Shown in pieces: positions 40,016-49,900 of a stretch of 64,000 nt of DNA. The stretch's first letter is position 1, and each line of letters starts with the position of its first letter. Location of the stretch: the NCBI GenBank assembly GCA_028718805.1, contig JAQUKY010000003.1:41123-105122 (forward strand), given 5' to 3'. The stretch comes from Candidatus Nanoarchaeia archaeon. GTDB taxonomy: Archaea; Nanobdellota; Nanobdellia; Pacearchaeales; GW2011-AR1. The notes under the pieces are model-generated. The model was not told the DNA's origin, made no database searches, and saw nothing but the letters and a program-made list of their open reading frames with translations. The position numbers and the translations under genes are program-made.

Positions 40016-41203
40016 ATGAAAAAACAAGAAACAAAATTAATGGAGGATGTTGAAAGCCTAGAAATGCTTAATGTAGGAATGGTTGGGCATATTGACCATG
40101 GCAAAACTACTCTATTATCAAAGCTTACTGGAAAGTTTGCAGATACTCATTCTGAAGAGTTAAAAAGGGGAATAACGATAAAGCTTGGTTATGCAGACAC
40201 AATAATTGAAAAAAATGGAAAGAAAAGATACATCAGTTTTGTTGACTGCCCTGGACATGAAATGCTTATGGCAACAATGCTGTCAGGAGCAGCTTTGATT
40301 GATGCTGCGATATTAGTGATAGCTGCAAATGAAGGAATCAAGCCCCAGACACGCGAGCATCTCATAGCTCTAAAAGCTAAAAAAGTTAATCAGATAATAA
40401 TTATCCAGAATAAAATTGATTTATTAACAAAAGAGCAGGCACTTGAGAGCTATAAAAAAATAAAAGAATTTGTAAAAGGCACAATTGCTGAAAATTCTCT
40501 GATAATACCTGTTTCTGCCCAGCAAAATATCAATATTGATAAGATAAAAGAGATTTTGTTAAAGATTCCTGTTCCAAAAAGAGATTTAACATCAAAGCCG
40601 GAATTCTTAATAGCAAGAAGCTTTGATATAAATCGGCCTGGGACAAGAATACAGGAGCTGCATGGAGGAGTGATTGCAGGCATATTAAAAAAAGGGGTTA
40701 TAAGAATTGGCGATGAAATTGAAATCAGGCCAGGTGTATTAGAAAAACACCAGAACCAGATTGTTTATATGCCTGTAAAAACAAAAATAGTTTCTGTTTA
40801 CAGAGGAACTCATCCAATAAAACAGGCAACACCAGGAGGAAGCTTAGCTTTTGAAACAGAACTGGATAATATTTTAACTAAAACAGATTTTTTATCAGGA
40901 AATATTGCTTCTACTCCTGATAATTTGCCTGAAAAATCAGATAAAATAAAAATAAGATTTGAATTGTTCCCAGAAGTTTTAGGCGAGGAAAATAAAATGA
41001 AAATAGAGTCTCTTAAACCAAGCGAAAATATAATGCTTTCTGTTAATACCACAATTACAGTAGGCCAGATAATAAAAATAAAAAATAATGAAGTTGAATT
41101 CCTGCTTAAGATTCCTATAATCCCCATAAAAGGAGACAGCATCGGCTTAGCAAGAAACATCCATGGACACTGGAGATTGATTGGGTATGGTGAAATCATC
41201 TAA
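40016..41203 (+). CDS. Translation initiation factor aIF2 subunit gamma
   Basis: [53 protein letters not shown]. Confidence 0.96.
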   Translation: MKKQETKLMEDVESLEMLNVGMVGHIDHGKTTLLSKLTGKFADTHSEELKRGITIKLGYADTIIEKNGKKRYISFVDCPGHEMLMATMLSGAALIDAAILVIAANEGIKPQTREHLIALKAKKVNQIIIIQNKIDLLTKEQALESYKKIKEFVKGTIAENSLIIPVSAQQNINIDKIKEILLKIPVPKRDLTSKPEFLIARSFDINRPGTRIQELHGGVIAGILKKGVIRIGDEIEIRPGVLEKHQNQIVYMPVKTKIVSVYRGTHPIKQATPGGSLAFETELDNILTKTDFLSGNIASTPDNLPEKSDKIKIRFELFPEVLGEENKMKIESLKPSENIMLSVNTTITVGQIIKIKNNEVEFLLKIPIIPIKGDSIGLARNIHGHWRLIGYGEII

Positions 41204-41254
41204 AATATATTCTAGAACAATAAACTTTTTAAGGGCAAATATCAGATAAAATAA

Positions 41255-41935
41255 ATGGGACTAATGAAAATTTCAGATTATAAGAGATTTAGAAAGATAT
41301 TTCAGGGAAAACATACCTTAATTGTTAATGACAACAGGCAAATTTACGAACCCCAAGCAAACATTCTTAATCAACTCGGGGTAACTGATATCCTAATTAG
41401 AAAATCTATTGAAAGCGGGAGAGAAGAGATTGAAAAAAATGGGGATAATTTTAATCTTTTAATATTAAGTTATTTTCTTCCAGAAACAGAAAAAGATAGT
41501 GAATATACCTCTAGATTAGAGGAGAGAATTACGAATATTAACCGGCAATTATACGAGAAAATTGAAATAATCCACAGAACCCCAGAAGAAACTAGACTAT
41601 CCAAAGAAAGAATAAATCTAATTAAAAAAAGAGCCTCTCGTTTAAGAAGATATGGAGCAATTGAACTATTAGAATCAATAAAAAATCCTGATAAAATACC
41701 TCCCGTGGTATATTGCCCAGGAGGAGAAATAGAGGGAGATAGTAGTTTGCTTACCCCCGATGATTATAAGTATGATAACTCTCCCTCAACACAAAGAATA
41801 ATCAAGTTAGGCATACCTCAAATAAGAGGCCCTTTAATGGAGACAATTCTATTTGGTCATGAAATAGGAATAGAAGAAACTGCTAAAACAATTGAAGGAA
41901 AGTATATTCATAAAGATTTAAGTGTACTAACTTAA
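41255..41935 (+). CDS. Hypothetical protein
   Basis: 226-aa ORF. Confidence 0.7.
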   Translation: MGLMKISDYKRFRKIFQGKHTLIVNDNRQIYEPQANILNQLGVTDILIRKSIESGREEIEKNGDNFNLLILSYFLPETEKDSEYTSRLEERITNINRQLYEKIEIIHRTPEETRLSKERINLIKKRASRLRRYGAIELLESIKNPDKIPPVVYCPGGEIEGDSSLLTPDDYKYDNSPSTQRIIKLGIPQIRGPLMETILFGHEIGIEETAKTIEGKYIHKDLSVLT

Positions 41936-41967
41936 ATCTTTATAAACCCTAAAAATCAATAATATAT

Positions 41968-42429
41968 ATGAGTGATGACTTAGAGTCTATAACGACCCAA
42001 GAAAAACCTGAAAAAGAGGAGAATTCCGAACTTATTTCTGAAAATAAAGCAAATTATAGGCCACTTGCTCACTTAGTTGAGGTAGAAGAGAGAATAAAAG
42101 AGCCTGCAGCTCTTAAAAATGAATTAAGGACAACTCTTAATATGTCAACTCATGAAATAAGTATCCCGGAAGGTACTGGATTTTGCGTTTTATTAGATTA
42201 TAAGCACTCTAATTGTCTAACTAACAAGCGCCGTGATTCTAATTGTTTTGAAACAAAAGCTCCTGGATGCAGAAATTATAAGATATATTCAGCTGTCAAG
42301 ATGTTTTTAAGGAACGAACCTCTTTCATTATTCCTTTCATCTTACATAAGCAAGGGCTTTGATCTGATAAGACCGGTTTATGAAAAAAATAACAGGTATG
42401 CAAAAAAATTGACAAAAAATATCTTTTGA
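41968..42429 (+). CDS. Hypothetical protein
   Basis: 153-aa ORF. Confidence 0.65.
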   Translation: MSDDLESITTQEKPEKEENSELISENKANYRPLAHLVEVEERIKEPAALKNELRTTLNMSTHEISIPEGTGFCVLLDYKHSNCLTNKRRDSNCFETKAPGCRNYKIYSAVKMFLRNEPLSLFLSSYISKGFDLIRPVYEKNNRYAKKLTKNIF

Positions 42430-42455
42430 AATAATCACCTTTTCTCTTCTTTACC

Positions 42456-43133
42456 CTAATTTTTTTCAGGTGCAAGCTGGCTTATTTTCTCAACTTGTTT
42501 TAAATCAATATCAAATTTCTTTTCTATAAAAACTCCTTTAAATGAATCAACAAATCTTTTATCATTAACCGTCTCATGTAGTTTTTCTAAGTTTTGCTTA
42601 ACTATTTTTAAATCCCCAACAAATAAGAATTTTTTAATGATATCTAAATCAGAGCCTTTTGCTAATGCAGCAATATCCCTAAAATCAGTTAATCTTCCTG
42701 AATGAATCTTTGTTATTATCAGCATTTCCTTATGCGGAACTGTTGTAGTAATTTCTTTTTCAATTCCAATTATTTTTCTTTTAGAGGAATTGCTAAACAA
42801 CAAATCATAACTAAACGCTGCATTTGTTGTTCTTGAAGCCAAAGCATCAATTAATATATCAACACTTGCATGACTCTTAGCATATCTTACAAATTTTGAA
42901 GAGTAAATATTTTCTAATTCTTTGCTTATTGTTTTTTTAAATTCGTTTTTCTTTAAGATTGTCTCAAAAGATTCTAAATCCTGCCTTTTAATAACAATAT
43001 CTGCATCAACAGAAAATCTATGCTTAAATGATGAAACAGCATACCCGCCAACTATGACGAACTCAAGCTTTGCGTCTATAAATTTCTGCAATATACCAAA
43101 AATATCATTCTCCTTTTTAATTAAGTCTTTCAT
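42456..43133 (-). CDS. Nucleotidyltransferase-fold protein (AbiEii-like)
   Basis: KLEFVIVGGYAVSSFKHRFSVDADIVIKR. Confidence 0.75.
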   Translation of the reverse strand: MKDLIKKENDIFGILQKFIDAKLEFVIVGGYAVSSFKHRFSVDADIVIKRQDLESFETILKKNEFKKTISKELENIYSSKFVRYAKSHASVDILIDALASRTTNAAFSYDLLFSNSSKRKIIGIEKEITTTVPHKEMLIITKIHSGRLTDFRDIAALAKGSDLDIIKKFLFVGDLKIVKQNLEKLHETVNDKRFVDSFKGVFIEKKFDIDLKQVEKISQLAPEKN

Positions 43134-43139
43134 TATTAA

Positions 43140-43775
43140 TTATAAACTTGCCTCCTTATAAGTTATATTTAATTTTTTGTGATACATTTCTTCTATCATC
43201 TCTAATGCTGGCTGGAAGTTATAGATATTATCCTGCATGAATTTTATAGTGTTATCTAAAGTCTCAACATAGACATCGCCTTTTTTGCAGTATAAAAAAT
43301 CTTCAGCAATTTCCGGAGAATAAAAAACTCCTTTCTTAGCATTAATTTTTAAACCTAATTTTTTGCAATATTCTAAAAATAATAAATAATCTGCTTTCTT
43401 TATTTTAATAAATATTGGATAAAATCGTTTATATCTTGCTATATTATATCTTCCTTCTGTCCATACATAAACCGCGTCTGTTTTTGTAAAGCAGTAATTT
43501 ATACCAAATAACTCCAAGGCAGAATAATAAAATCTAACATCATTCAAATTGTCTTCTATAAAAGATATAATCTTCTTATAGCTTTTATTATTTTTGTTTA
43601 CTACAAATCCTCTCCATTTTTCTTTTAAAATCCCTTCTTTAATTAATTCCTCAACCCATTTATGAGTCCACCCATAAGACAAGCCAACTCTGCCCGAAAC
43701 AGAGCTGATGCTGTCTTCTTCTCTTGCTGAGATCAAAATCTTCATTACATAGGGGTTTAATAATTCTATATCCAT
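43140..43775 (-). CDS. Winged-helix-like protein, partner of nucleotidyltransferase (AbiEi-like position)
   Basis: N-terminal HTH-like SISSVSGRVGLSYGWTHKWVEELIKEGIL; 6 nt from downstream gene. Confidence 0.65.
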   Translation of the reverse strand: MDIELLNPYVMKILISAREEDSISSVSGRVGLSYGWTHKWVEELIKEGILKEKWRGFVVNKNNKSYKKIISFIEDNLNDVRFYYSALELFGINYCFTKTDAVYVWTEGRYNIARYKRFYPIFIKIKKADYLLFLEYCKKLGLKINAKKGVFYSPEIAEDFLYCKKGDVYVETLDNTIKFMQDNIYNFQPALEMIEEMYHKKLNITYKEASL

Positions 43776-43795
43776 ACTATCATTATAGTGATAGT
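43776..43795. promoter_or_regulatory. Inverted repeat, putative autoregulatory operator
   Basis: ACTATCA-TTATAG-TGATAGT directly upstream of the 43775 start codon. Confidence 0.5.
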
Positions 43796-43847
43796 AGTAT
43801 TTAAATCTTTTGCTTTAATAATCAGCAAAAATAGAATCAATTAATCT

Positions 43848-43925
43848 TTATTCTATAACCTCAATAGTCACCTGTGCCAGAGTCCCTGGCTTAAGCTGTT
43901 CCTCTAGAATTTTAGATAGGAATAT
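43848..43925 (-). pseudogene. C-terminal fragment of small AbrB-like gene (copy 1)
   Basis: Minus-strand LSKILEEQLKPGTLAQVTIEVIE*, matches intact copy at 45314-45454. Confidence 0.6.
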
Positions 43926-43980
43926 ATAACAATTCCTTTTTTTGTTGAAACAATAAAAAACGAAAGGTTTAAATATATGC

Positions 43981-44010
43981 ACTAATTATAGTATATACAC
44001 TAAATTTAGT
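43981..44010. promoter_or_regulatory. Tandem palindromic operator pair upstream of TA module
   Basis: ACTAATTATAGT-atatac-ACTAAATTTAGT, 18-bp spacing, just after TATA-like TTTAAATATAT. Confidence 0.6.
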
Positions 44011-44016
44011 TTAAAG

Positions 44017-44172
44017 ATGGCAACATTTACTATTTCAATACCTGAAGAATTAAAGAAAAAAATGGACGAACATCCAGAAATAAACTGGGCTGAATATTTG
44101 AAAAAGCGTTTTGAGATAAGAGTGAAAGAATTAAATAAGTTTGAAGAATTAAAAAATTCTGGAAGAATCTAA
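44017..44172 (+). CDS. Small antitoxin-like protein (51 aa)
   Basis: MATFTISIPEELKKKMDEHPEINWAEYLKKRFEIRVKELNKFEELKNSGRI. Confidence 0.65.
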   Translation: MATFTISIPEELKKKMDEHPEINWAEYLKKRFEIRVKELNKFEELKNSGRI

Positions 44173-44173
44173 A

Positions 44174-44470
44174 ATGGCTAGTTTAACCTTATCTGTTCCT
44201 GAAGATTTTAAAAATAACTTAAAAAACCTTTTATGGATAAATTGGAGTGAGATAGCCAGAGAAGAAACTATTAAAAAATTAATATTTGAAAATTATATAA
44301 AAACAGGAGGTATAACTGATGAAGAATGGGAATTTTGTAAAAAAATAGACTGGCATCCTGTTGACGAACTTCCTTTGAAAGAAGAATTTATTAAGAAATT
44401 AAATGAAACAAAAAAAGGAAGGTTTAAAAAATATAATTCTGTTGAAGAATTTTTTGCAAAAATAAAATGA
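44174..44470 (+). CDS. RelB-like antitoxin
   Basis: MASLTLSVPEDFKNNLKNLLWINWSEIARE..., overlaps toxin start by 4 nt. Confidence 0.75.
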   Translation: MASLTLSVPEDFKNNLKNLLWINWSEIAREETIKKLIFENYIKTGGITDEEWEFCKKIDWHPVDELPLKEEFIKKLNETKKGRFKKYNSVEEFFAKIK

Positions 44471-44736
44471 CTTATTCTATGCTTGTTTCTGATGCTTGTG
44501 AAAAGAGCATAGAAAAATTGTGCAAGAAAAATTCTGTTTTAAAAGAAGCTTTAGAAAAAAAGATGAAAGAAATTCTTGAAAATCCCCAGCATTATAAGCC
44601 ATTAAAATATGATTTAGCAGGAGAAAGGCGGGTTCACATTATGAAGTCATTTGTTTTAAAATTTGAAATTAATGAGCAAAACAAGGTTGTTAGATTTATA
44701 TTCTTTGGCCATCATGATGAAGCTTATGAGAGATGA
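44467..44736 (+). CDS. RelE/ParE-superfamily toxin
   Basis: LKYDLAGERRVHIMKSFVLKFEINEQNKVVRFIFFGHHDEAY. Confidence 0.85.
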   Translation: MTYSMLVSDACEKSIEKLCKKNSVLKEALEKKMKEILENPQHYKPLKYDLAGERRVHIMKSFVLKFEINEQNKVVRFIFFGHHDEAYER

Positions 44737-44743
44737 TTTTTAA

Positions 44744-44946
44744 TTAAAAAGCCAAAATCCCAATTGTCACCTGTGCCAAAATTCCTTGCTTAAGCTGTTC
44801 CTCAAGAATTTTAGGCACGACTATGATTGCTTGTAAGTCATGTTTGACCGAGCAACTTCGCGAGACTATCTTTTTTATTATTTATGATATTTACGAGCGG
44901 GGTTGCGAGTTATTCGCTTGGTGATGGTGAAGGATTTAGGGGGCAT
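44744..44946 (-). pseudogene. Frameshifted small AbrB-like gene (copy 2)
   Basis: Begins MPPKSFTITKRITR then stop; C-terminal VVPKILEEQLKQGILAQVTIGILAF* in another frame. Confidence 0.6.
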
Positions 44947-44952
44947 TTTGAG

Positions 44953-45312
44953 TTACCTTCCTCTCTTTAGTATTCTATAACCATAAATTTTCCCTTCAGG
45001 ATGATTACTTCCTGAATGAGGCGATAATCTCATTAAGCGAAATCTTCCATCTTGCTTAGAACTAAAGTCACAAAAAGTATATGGCTCATCATCTCGAGGG
45101 TCTTCAGAATGTTTATCAAAATAATCTATTTCCCATCTAGAAAAGCTAATTCTATTAATTTTTCCTTTTTCAGTATCAATAGCTTCAGGAAACTCTGAAC
45201 AATAAAGAGGAATGTGAAACGAATTTCCAGAATCATCGTTTCCCATGACTAAAACTAAGTCTCCAATTTTTACATCTTCCAACAGTTGTTCAATGGGTTT
45301 TAATTTTGTCAT
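44953..45312 (-). CDS. Hypothetical protein
   Basis: 119-aa ORF. Confidence 0.65.
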   Translation of the reverse strand: MTKLKPIEQLLEDVKIGDLVLVMGNDDSGNSFHIPLYCSEFPEAIDTEKGKINRISFSRWEIDYFDKHSEDPRDDEPYTFCDFSSKQDGRFRLMRLSPHSGSNHPEGKIYGYRILKRGR

Positions 45313-45313
45313 T

Positions 45314-45454
45314 TTATTCTCCTATAATTTCAATTGTTATCTGTGTTAAAGTCCCAGGTCTAAGCTGTTCCTCAAGAATTTTAGGCACGACTATGATTGC
45401 CTGACTGCCATGTTTGGCTATTCGCTTGGTTATGGTGAATTGTTTAGGGGGCAT
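45314..45454 (-). CDS. Small AbrB/SpoVT-like protein (46 aa), intact copy
   Basis: MPPKQFTITKRIAKHGSQAIIVVPKILEEQLRPGTLTQITIEIIGE. Confidence 0.65.
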   Translation of the reverse strand: MPPKQFTITKRIAKHGSQAIIVVPKILEEQLRPGTLTQITIEIIGE

Positions 45455-45459
45455 TTTAT

Positions 45460-45759
45460 TTATTGATTATCTTTTTTCATAAATGCTAATAGCCCTGAAC
45501 CAAAAAAAAGCAAATCACAATAAACACTTCTTAAGGCATATTTAGTATCTTTGCTATTTCTTGTATTTAATAAAAGAGAATAGTCTATATTTTTCTGCCC
45601 AGGGTCATAAGTTTGATCATAAAGGACGGCATCAATCTTTGCATTATCTTCTTTCCATTCCTTATCTCCTTTGTTTGTATTATGAAATGATCCTGCAATG
45701 CCTATCCCCATTCCGATTATACCCGCTAATGTCAATAAATCTTTATTCCAAGTTTTCAT
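45460..45759 (-). CDS. Hypothetical protein
   Basis: 99-aa ORF. Confidence 0.5.
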   Translation of the reverse strand: MKTWNKDLLTLAGIIGMGIGIAGSFHNTNKGDKEWKEDNAKIDAVLYDQTYDPGQKNIDYSLLLNTRNSKDTKYALRSVYCDLLFFGSGLLAFMKKDNQ

Positions 45760-46156
45760 TTAATTTTCCTCCAGCAATTTTTGTTTCTATATTTGTGATT
45801 CTATTCTTCTCTTCATTTACAGCAACTCTTGCTACATTGTTTATATCCTCTAATAGCCTAGCTAAATTATAGAAATCCTTAAATCTAGAAGTTAAATGCT
45901 TAGAATAATGTTTATTTGATTCTGACATTGTAAAATCATTATGATAAAGAGGGCACTTACACATTACTTTCTCAACAATTCCATTCCCATCATATCCAAC
46001 ACAAGGTTTCCCCATATAACAACAATCTTCAAATATTTGTATAACAAATTCTCCATTAGAGCTCAAACTATCGCACTTAAACTGATTTTTGTGTGAATCA
46101 TTTTCTTCATTTAAATATTTTTTTTCTTTAGTTTTTTTAAATAAATTTCTTATCAT
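45743..46156 (-). CDS. Hypothetical protein
   Basis: Start moved to ATG at 46156 (MIRNLFKKTKE) because a palindrome lies in the ORF-track extension. Confidence 0.55.
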   Translation of the reverse strand: MIRNLFKKTKEKKYLNEENDSHKNQFKCDSLSSNGEFVIQIFEDCCYMGKPCVGYDGNGIVEKVMCKCPLYHNDFTMSESNKHYSKHLTSRFKDFYNLARLLEDINNVARVAVNEEKNRITNIETKIAGGKLNENLE

Positions 46157-46183
46157 TTTATTTTTTGTTTTTATTCTTAATTT

Positions 46184-46204
46184 AGTTACTATTCTATAGT
46201 AACT
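46184..46204. promoter_or_regulatory. Inverted repeat, putative operator
   Basis: AGTTACTAT-TCT-ATAGTAACT, 9-bp perfect arms. Confidence 0.45.
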
Positions 46205-46277
46205 TCTATATATCAAAATTTACCCTTACCTGCAAGGGAGTTACATGTAGAAATCAAGCGTTAAAAATTAAATTTAT

Positions 46278-46940
46278 TCATTCAGAAATAAATTTTGGGA
46301 TTATTTTTGCCTCTGCTTTTCTTAGATTTTCTCTGAATGTCTGCTTTGAAACCTTGGAAACTTTTGCTAACTTATCAAGATTTACTTTTCTAGGGTAATT
46401 ATAATATCCATTCTTTAATGCAAGAGTTATTGCTTCTTTTTGTTTAATGGGCAGTTTTGGCAATAATTTGGAAATATACATTTCTTCCATTTTCTTTTCA
46501 TTAAATTGCAAGATTTCAAAATAAGTGGTTGTTTTGTTTTTTTCAAGAGAGTTTATTAAATCCTGCAATACCTTTCTATCCCAGCAAGCAACTTCTGTAA
46601 TCTCAAAACCTTCCTTGCTCAAGTAAGCAGGAGCAGGATAAATTAAAATAGGATTATATGCTGATTCATAAAGAATGATTTCTTTTTTATGTTTAGCAAG
46701 AACAAATACTATGTTATCATAAACTTCTATTTTACGGATGTTTTTATGATGTTTTAAATATTTTATATACTTTTTAATTGCTTTTTCATCTCCGACTAAT
46801 TGAATCACTGCAGAAGCATAAGTATAATTTTCTTTTGAATACTCCCCAATATAATAAAAATAGCCATTTAGATTCAGTTCCTGTAACTTAGGAGAATAAA
46901 TGCAATCGCTATGTTTATATTTATATTTAAGATACCACAT
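46278..46940 (-). CDS. Transcriptional regulator with Bat-type HTH_10-like C-terminus
   Basis: LPIKQKEAITLALKNGYYNYPRKVNLDKLAKVSKVSKQTFRENLRKAEAKIIP; paralog of 32056-32703. Confidence 0.8.
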   Translation of the reverse strand: MWYLKYKYKHSDCIYSPKLQELNLNGYFYYIGEYSKENYTYASAVIQLVGDEKAIKKYIKYLKHHKNIRKIEVYDNIVFVLAKHKKEIILYESAYNPILIYPAPAYLSKEGFEITEVACWDRKVLQDLINSLEKNKTTTYFEILQFNEKKMEEMYISKLLPKLPIKQKEAITLALKNGYYNYPRKVNLDKLAKVSKVSKQTFRENLRKAEAKIIPKFISE

Positions 46941-46997
46941 ACCTTATATAGAAGGTTTATATTTTTAAATCTTATTAATGCAAGAAATAATCCCTTC

Positions 46998-49900
46998 CTA
47001 TTTCTTCTCTTCAGCAGCAGTTTCAGGAACCTCAACAGCCTCTTCCAGCTTTGCAATATCAACTACTTTATCTCCTTCATGAAGCTTGATTATCCTTACT
47101 CCCTGGGTTGCCCTTCCCATGACTCTTATCTGCTTTACATCTGTCCTTATAACAATTCCCTTTTTTGTTGAAACAACAAAATTATCCCTATCAATTACAG
47201 AAATGGTAGAGACAACATTTCCTGTCTTGTCTGTAACTTTAAGGTTTATTACTCCCTTGCATGCTCTTCCTGTTATCCTGTAATCTCCCATCTCGCTTCT
47301 TTTTCCATATCCTTTTTCAGTAATAGTGAGAACAGTTCCTTTTTTATCCAGAGGAACAATCTCCATGCTTACAACTTCATCATTTGCACTTAATTTTATT
47401 CCAGTAACCCCATAGCTTGCTCTTCCCATTTCCCTTACTTCATCTGAATTAAATCTTATAGCTAATCCTTTTTTTGTCATCAGCATAACGTCCTGTTTTT
47501 GAATAACTCTTCTTACATCAACAACACTGTCAGAATTATCTAGGGGAAGATTTATTATTCTCACACCAGCATTTCTCGGCTTTGCAAACATTTCAAGTTT
47601 TATTTTCTTGACAACTCCTTTCTTTGTAACCATGAATAAATAATCCTTAAAGTCCTTGACAGCAATAACACTTGTTATCATATCATCTTTCATACTAAGC
47701 AGGTTTACAATGGCCTGTCCTTTTCCATATCTCTGTGTTTCAGGAACCTGGTATGCCTTTAGCCAGAAAATCCTTCCTCTTGCGCTGAATAATAATAAAT
47801 TATCATGCGTTGAACATGTAATCATTTGTTTTACAAAATCATCAGATGCTAATTCAGTCCCAATAACTCCCTTGCCTCCTCTTTTCTGCTCGTGATATGA
47901 CTTAAACTGCATTCTTTTTATGTATCCTTTATCAGTTATTGTTATAACAACATCCTGCTTCTGGACTAAATCTTTTTCTTCAATTTCCTTAACTATTTTT
48001 ATTATCTTGCTTCTTCTTTCATCCCCATACTCTTTTTTTAGGTCCCTTAGTTCATCTTTAATAATCTTAAATATTTCTTTTTCATCTGCTAGTATCTTCT
48101 TTAATTTATCTATTAACTCAAGCAGGTCTTTTTCTTCTTTTTTAAGTTTCTCATGCTCTAAAGAAGTTAATTGCTTCAAAGTTATTTCTAAAATAGCTTC
48201 TGCCTGTTTTTTGCTAAGCTTGAACTTGTTTTGCAGTCCTTCAGAAGCATCTAGTGTTCCCTTGCTTTTCTTTATTAAAGCAATAATCTCTTCTAAATTT
48301 TTCAATGCAATCAACAAACCTTTAACAATATGCTCTCTGTCTTCTGCTTTTTTTAAATCAAAGTCTGTTCTTTTTCTGATTATTTTCCTTCTGTAATTAA
48401 TATAAACATCTATCAATTGCCTTAGAGTAAGAGTTTTTGGAATTCCATTCACAAGTGCAACAATAATTGCATCAAACTTGCTCTGCAGTTTAGTTGACTT
48501 ATACAATCTGTTTATTGTAAACTTAGGGTCAGCTCCTTTTCTCAGTTCAATTACAATCCTTACTTTTCCTTTGCTTGATTCATCTCTTATATCATAAATA
48601 TCAGGAAATTTCTTGTCTCTTGCTAATTCTGCAATCTGCTTGACTAATTCTGCTTTATTTGTTTGATAAGGAACTTCTGTTATAATAATCATATCTTTTG
48701 TCTTGCCTTCTTCTTCTGAAATTTTTCCTCTTAAAACAAACCCGCCTTTTCCTTTTTCATAGATATCCTTTAAACCGCTTCCTACAATAACCCCTCCGGT
48801 TGGAAAATCAGGTCCTTTTATTATTTCCATTAATTCATCAATTGTTGTGTTTGGCTTGTCAATCACTTGGATTATTCCATCACAAACCTCATTGATATTA
48901 TGCGGGGGAATATTTGTAGTCATTCCAACTGCAATTCCGCTTGAACCATTTATCAGCAGATTAGGAAGCTTTCCAGGAAGAATAACCGGCTCTTCAACAG
49001 AATTATCAAAATTAGGGATAAACTTAACTGTTTCTTTGTCAATATCCTGCATAAGCTCAACAGCTATTTTTGACAATTTTGCTTCAGTATATCTTGATGC
49101 GGCAGCATTATCTCCATCCATTGAATTGTGAACAAATATTCCAGAGGCCAAAGCAAAATTATGTGTCTTATCTATTGTTAAATCATAAACATCAACAAAT
49201 TGATTTAATTTTTCAACGCTAACAACCTTGTGATTCCTGTTAATTTCACATAAAACAAGATTATAATCATTATTATAATATTTATTAACAGCTAAATCCC
49301 AAGTCGTGAAATTTTTTCCTCCAAAAAATTCAATTCTAGCTTTTTCATAATTTTCTTTATTTATTTGAATATTATTTTTCTTTAGATAACTGCAAATATT
49401 TAAAAATTTTCTTTTTCCAGTCAAATTTGTTTCTCTCCTTTTGTTAGATGCAACAATTTTATCATTAAATAATTGTTTATATTCTGGATTTTTCCACATT
49501 TTTTTAAAAGTAATAGAAGCTGTCTTTCTTATCTCTTCAATTCTTTCAGGATGCTCTACTAAATATTTTTTATTAATCTCGCTTAAAGTAACAGTCATTT
49601 CTTTTCTATAATCCTCATTTTTCCAATTTTCAATGTTCTTTTCACTAATTCTTTTAGAATAAGCCTCTCTATTCTTTTCATCACTCCAAAATCTTTTTCT
49701 CCCTTCAGCTAACTTCCTTACATATTCTTTATCAGTTTTATGTTTATCAGAAGTAAAGTTATAATGCGTTTGCCAATGCTCTTTCCAGTTCATTCTTCTT
49801 ATATTTTCTGGATTATTATTTAACTTATTAAAATTAATATGATGTCTTATTCTTCCAGTAGAATTTTGATAAATCCCGTTTGCTAGATTCCAATTATCAG

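Noticed and set aside
47920-48396. 158-aa Ser/Phe-rich plus-strand ORF
   Set aside because: Antisense to gyrA.
49125-49300. Equating the GyrA intein with the mycobacterial GyrA intein site
   Set aside because: As I recall, mycobacterial GyrA inteins sit close to the catalytic Tyr; here the insertion is at [13 protein letters not shown], some residues earlier, so it was not treated as the same allele.
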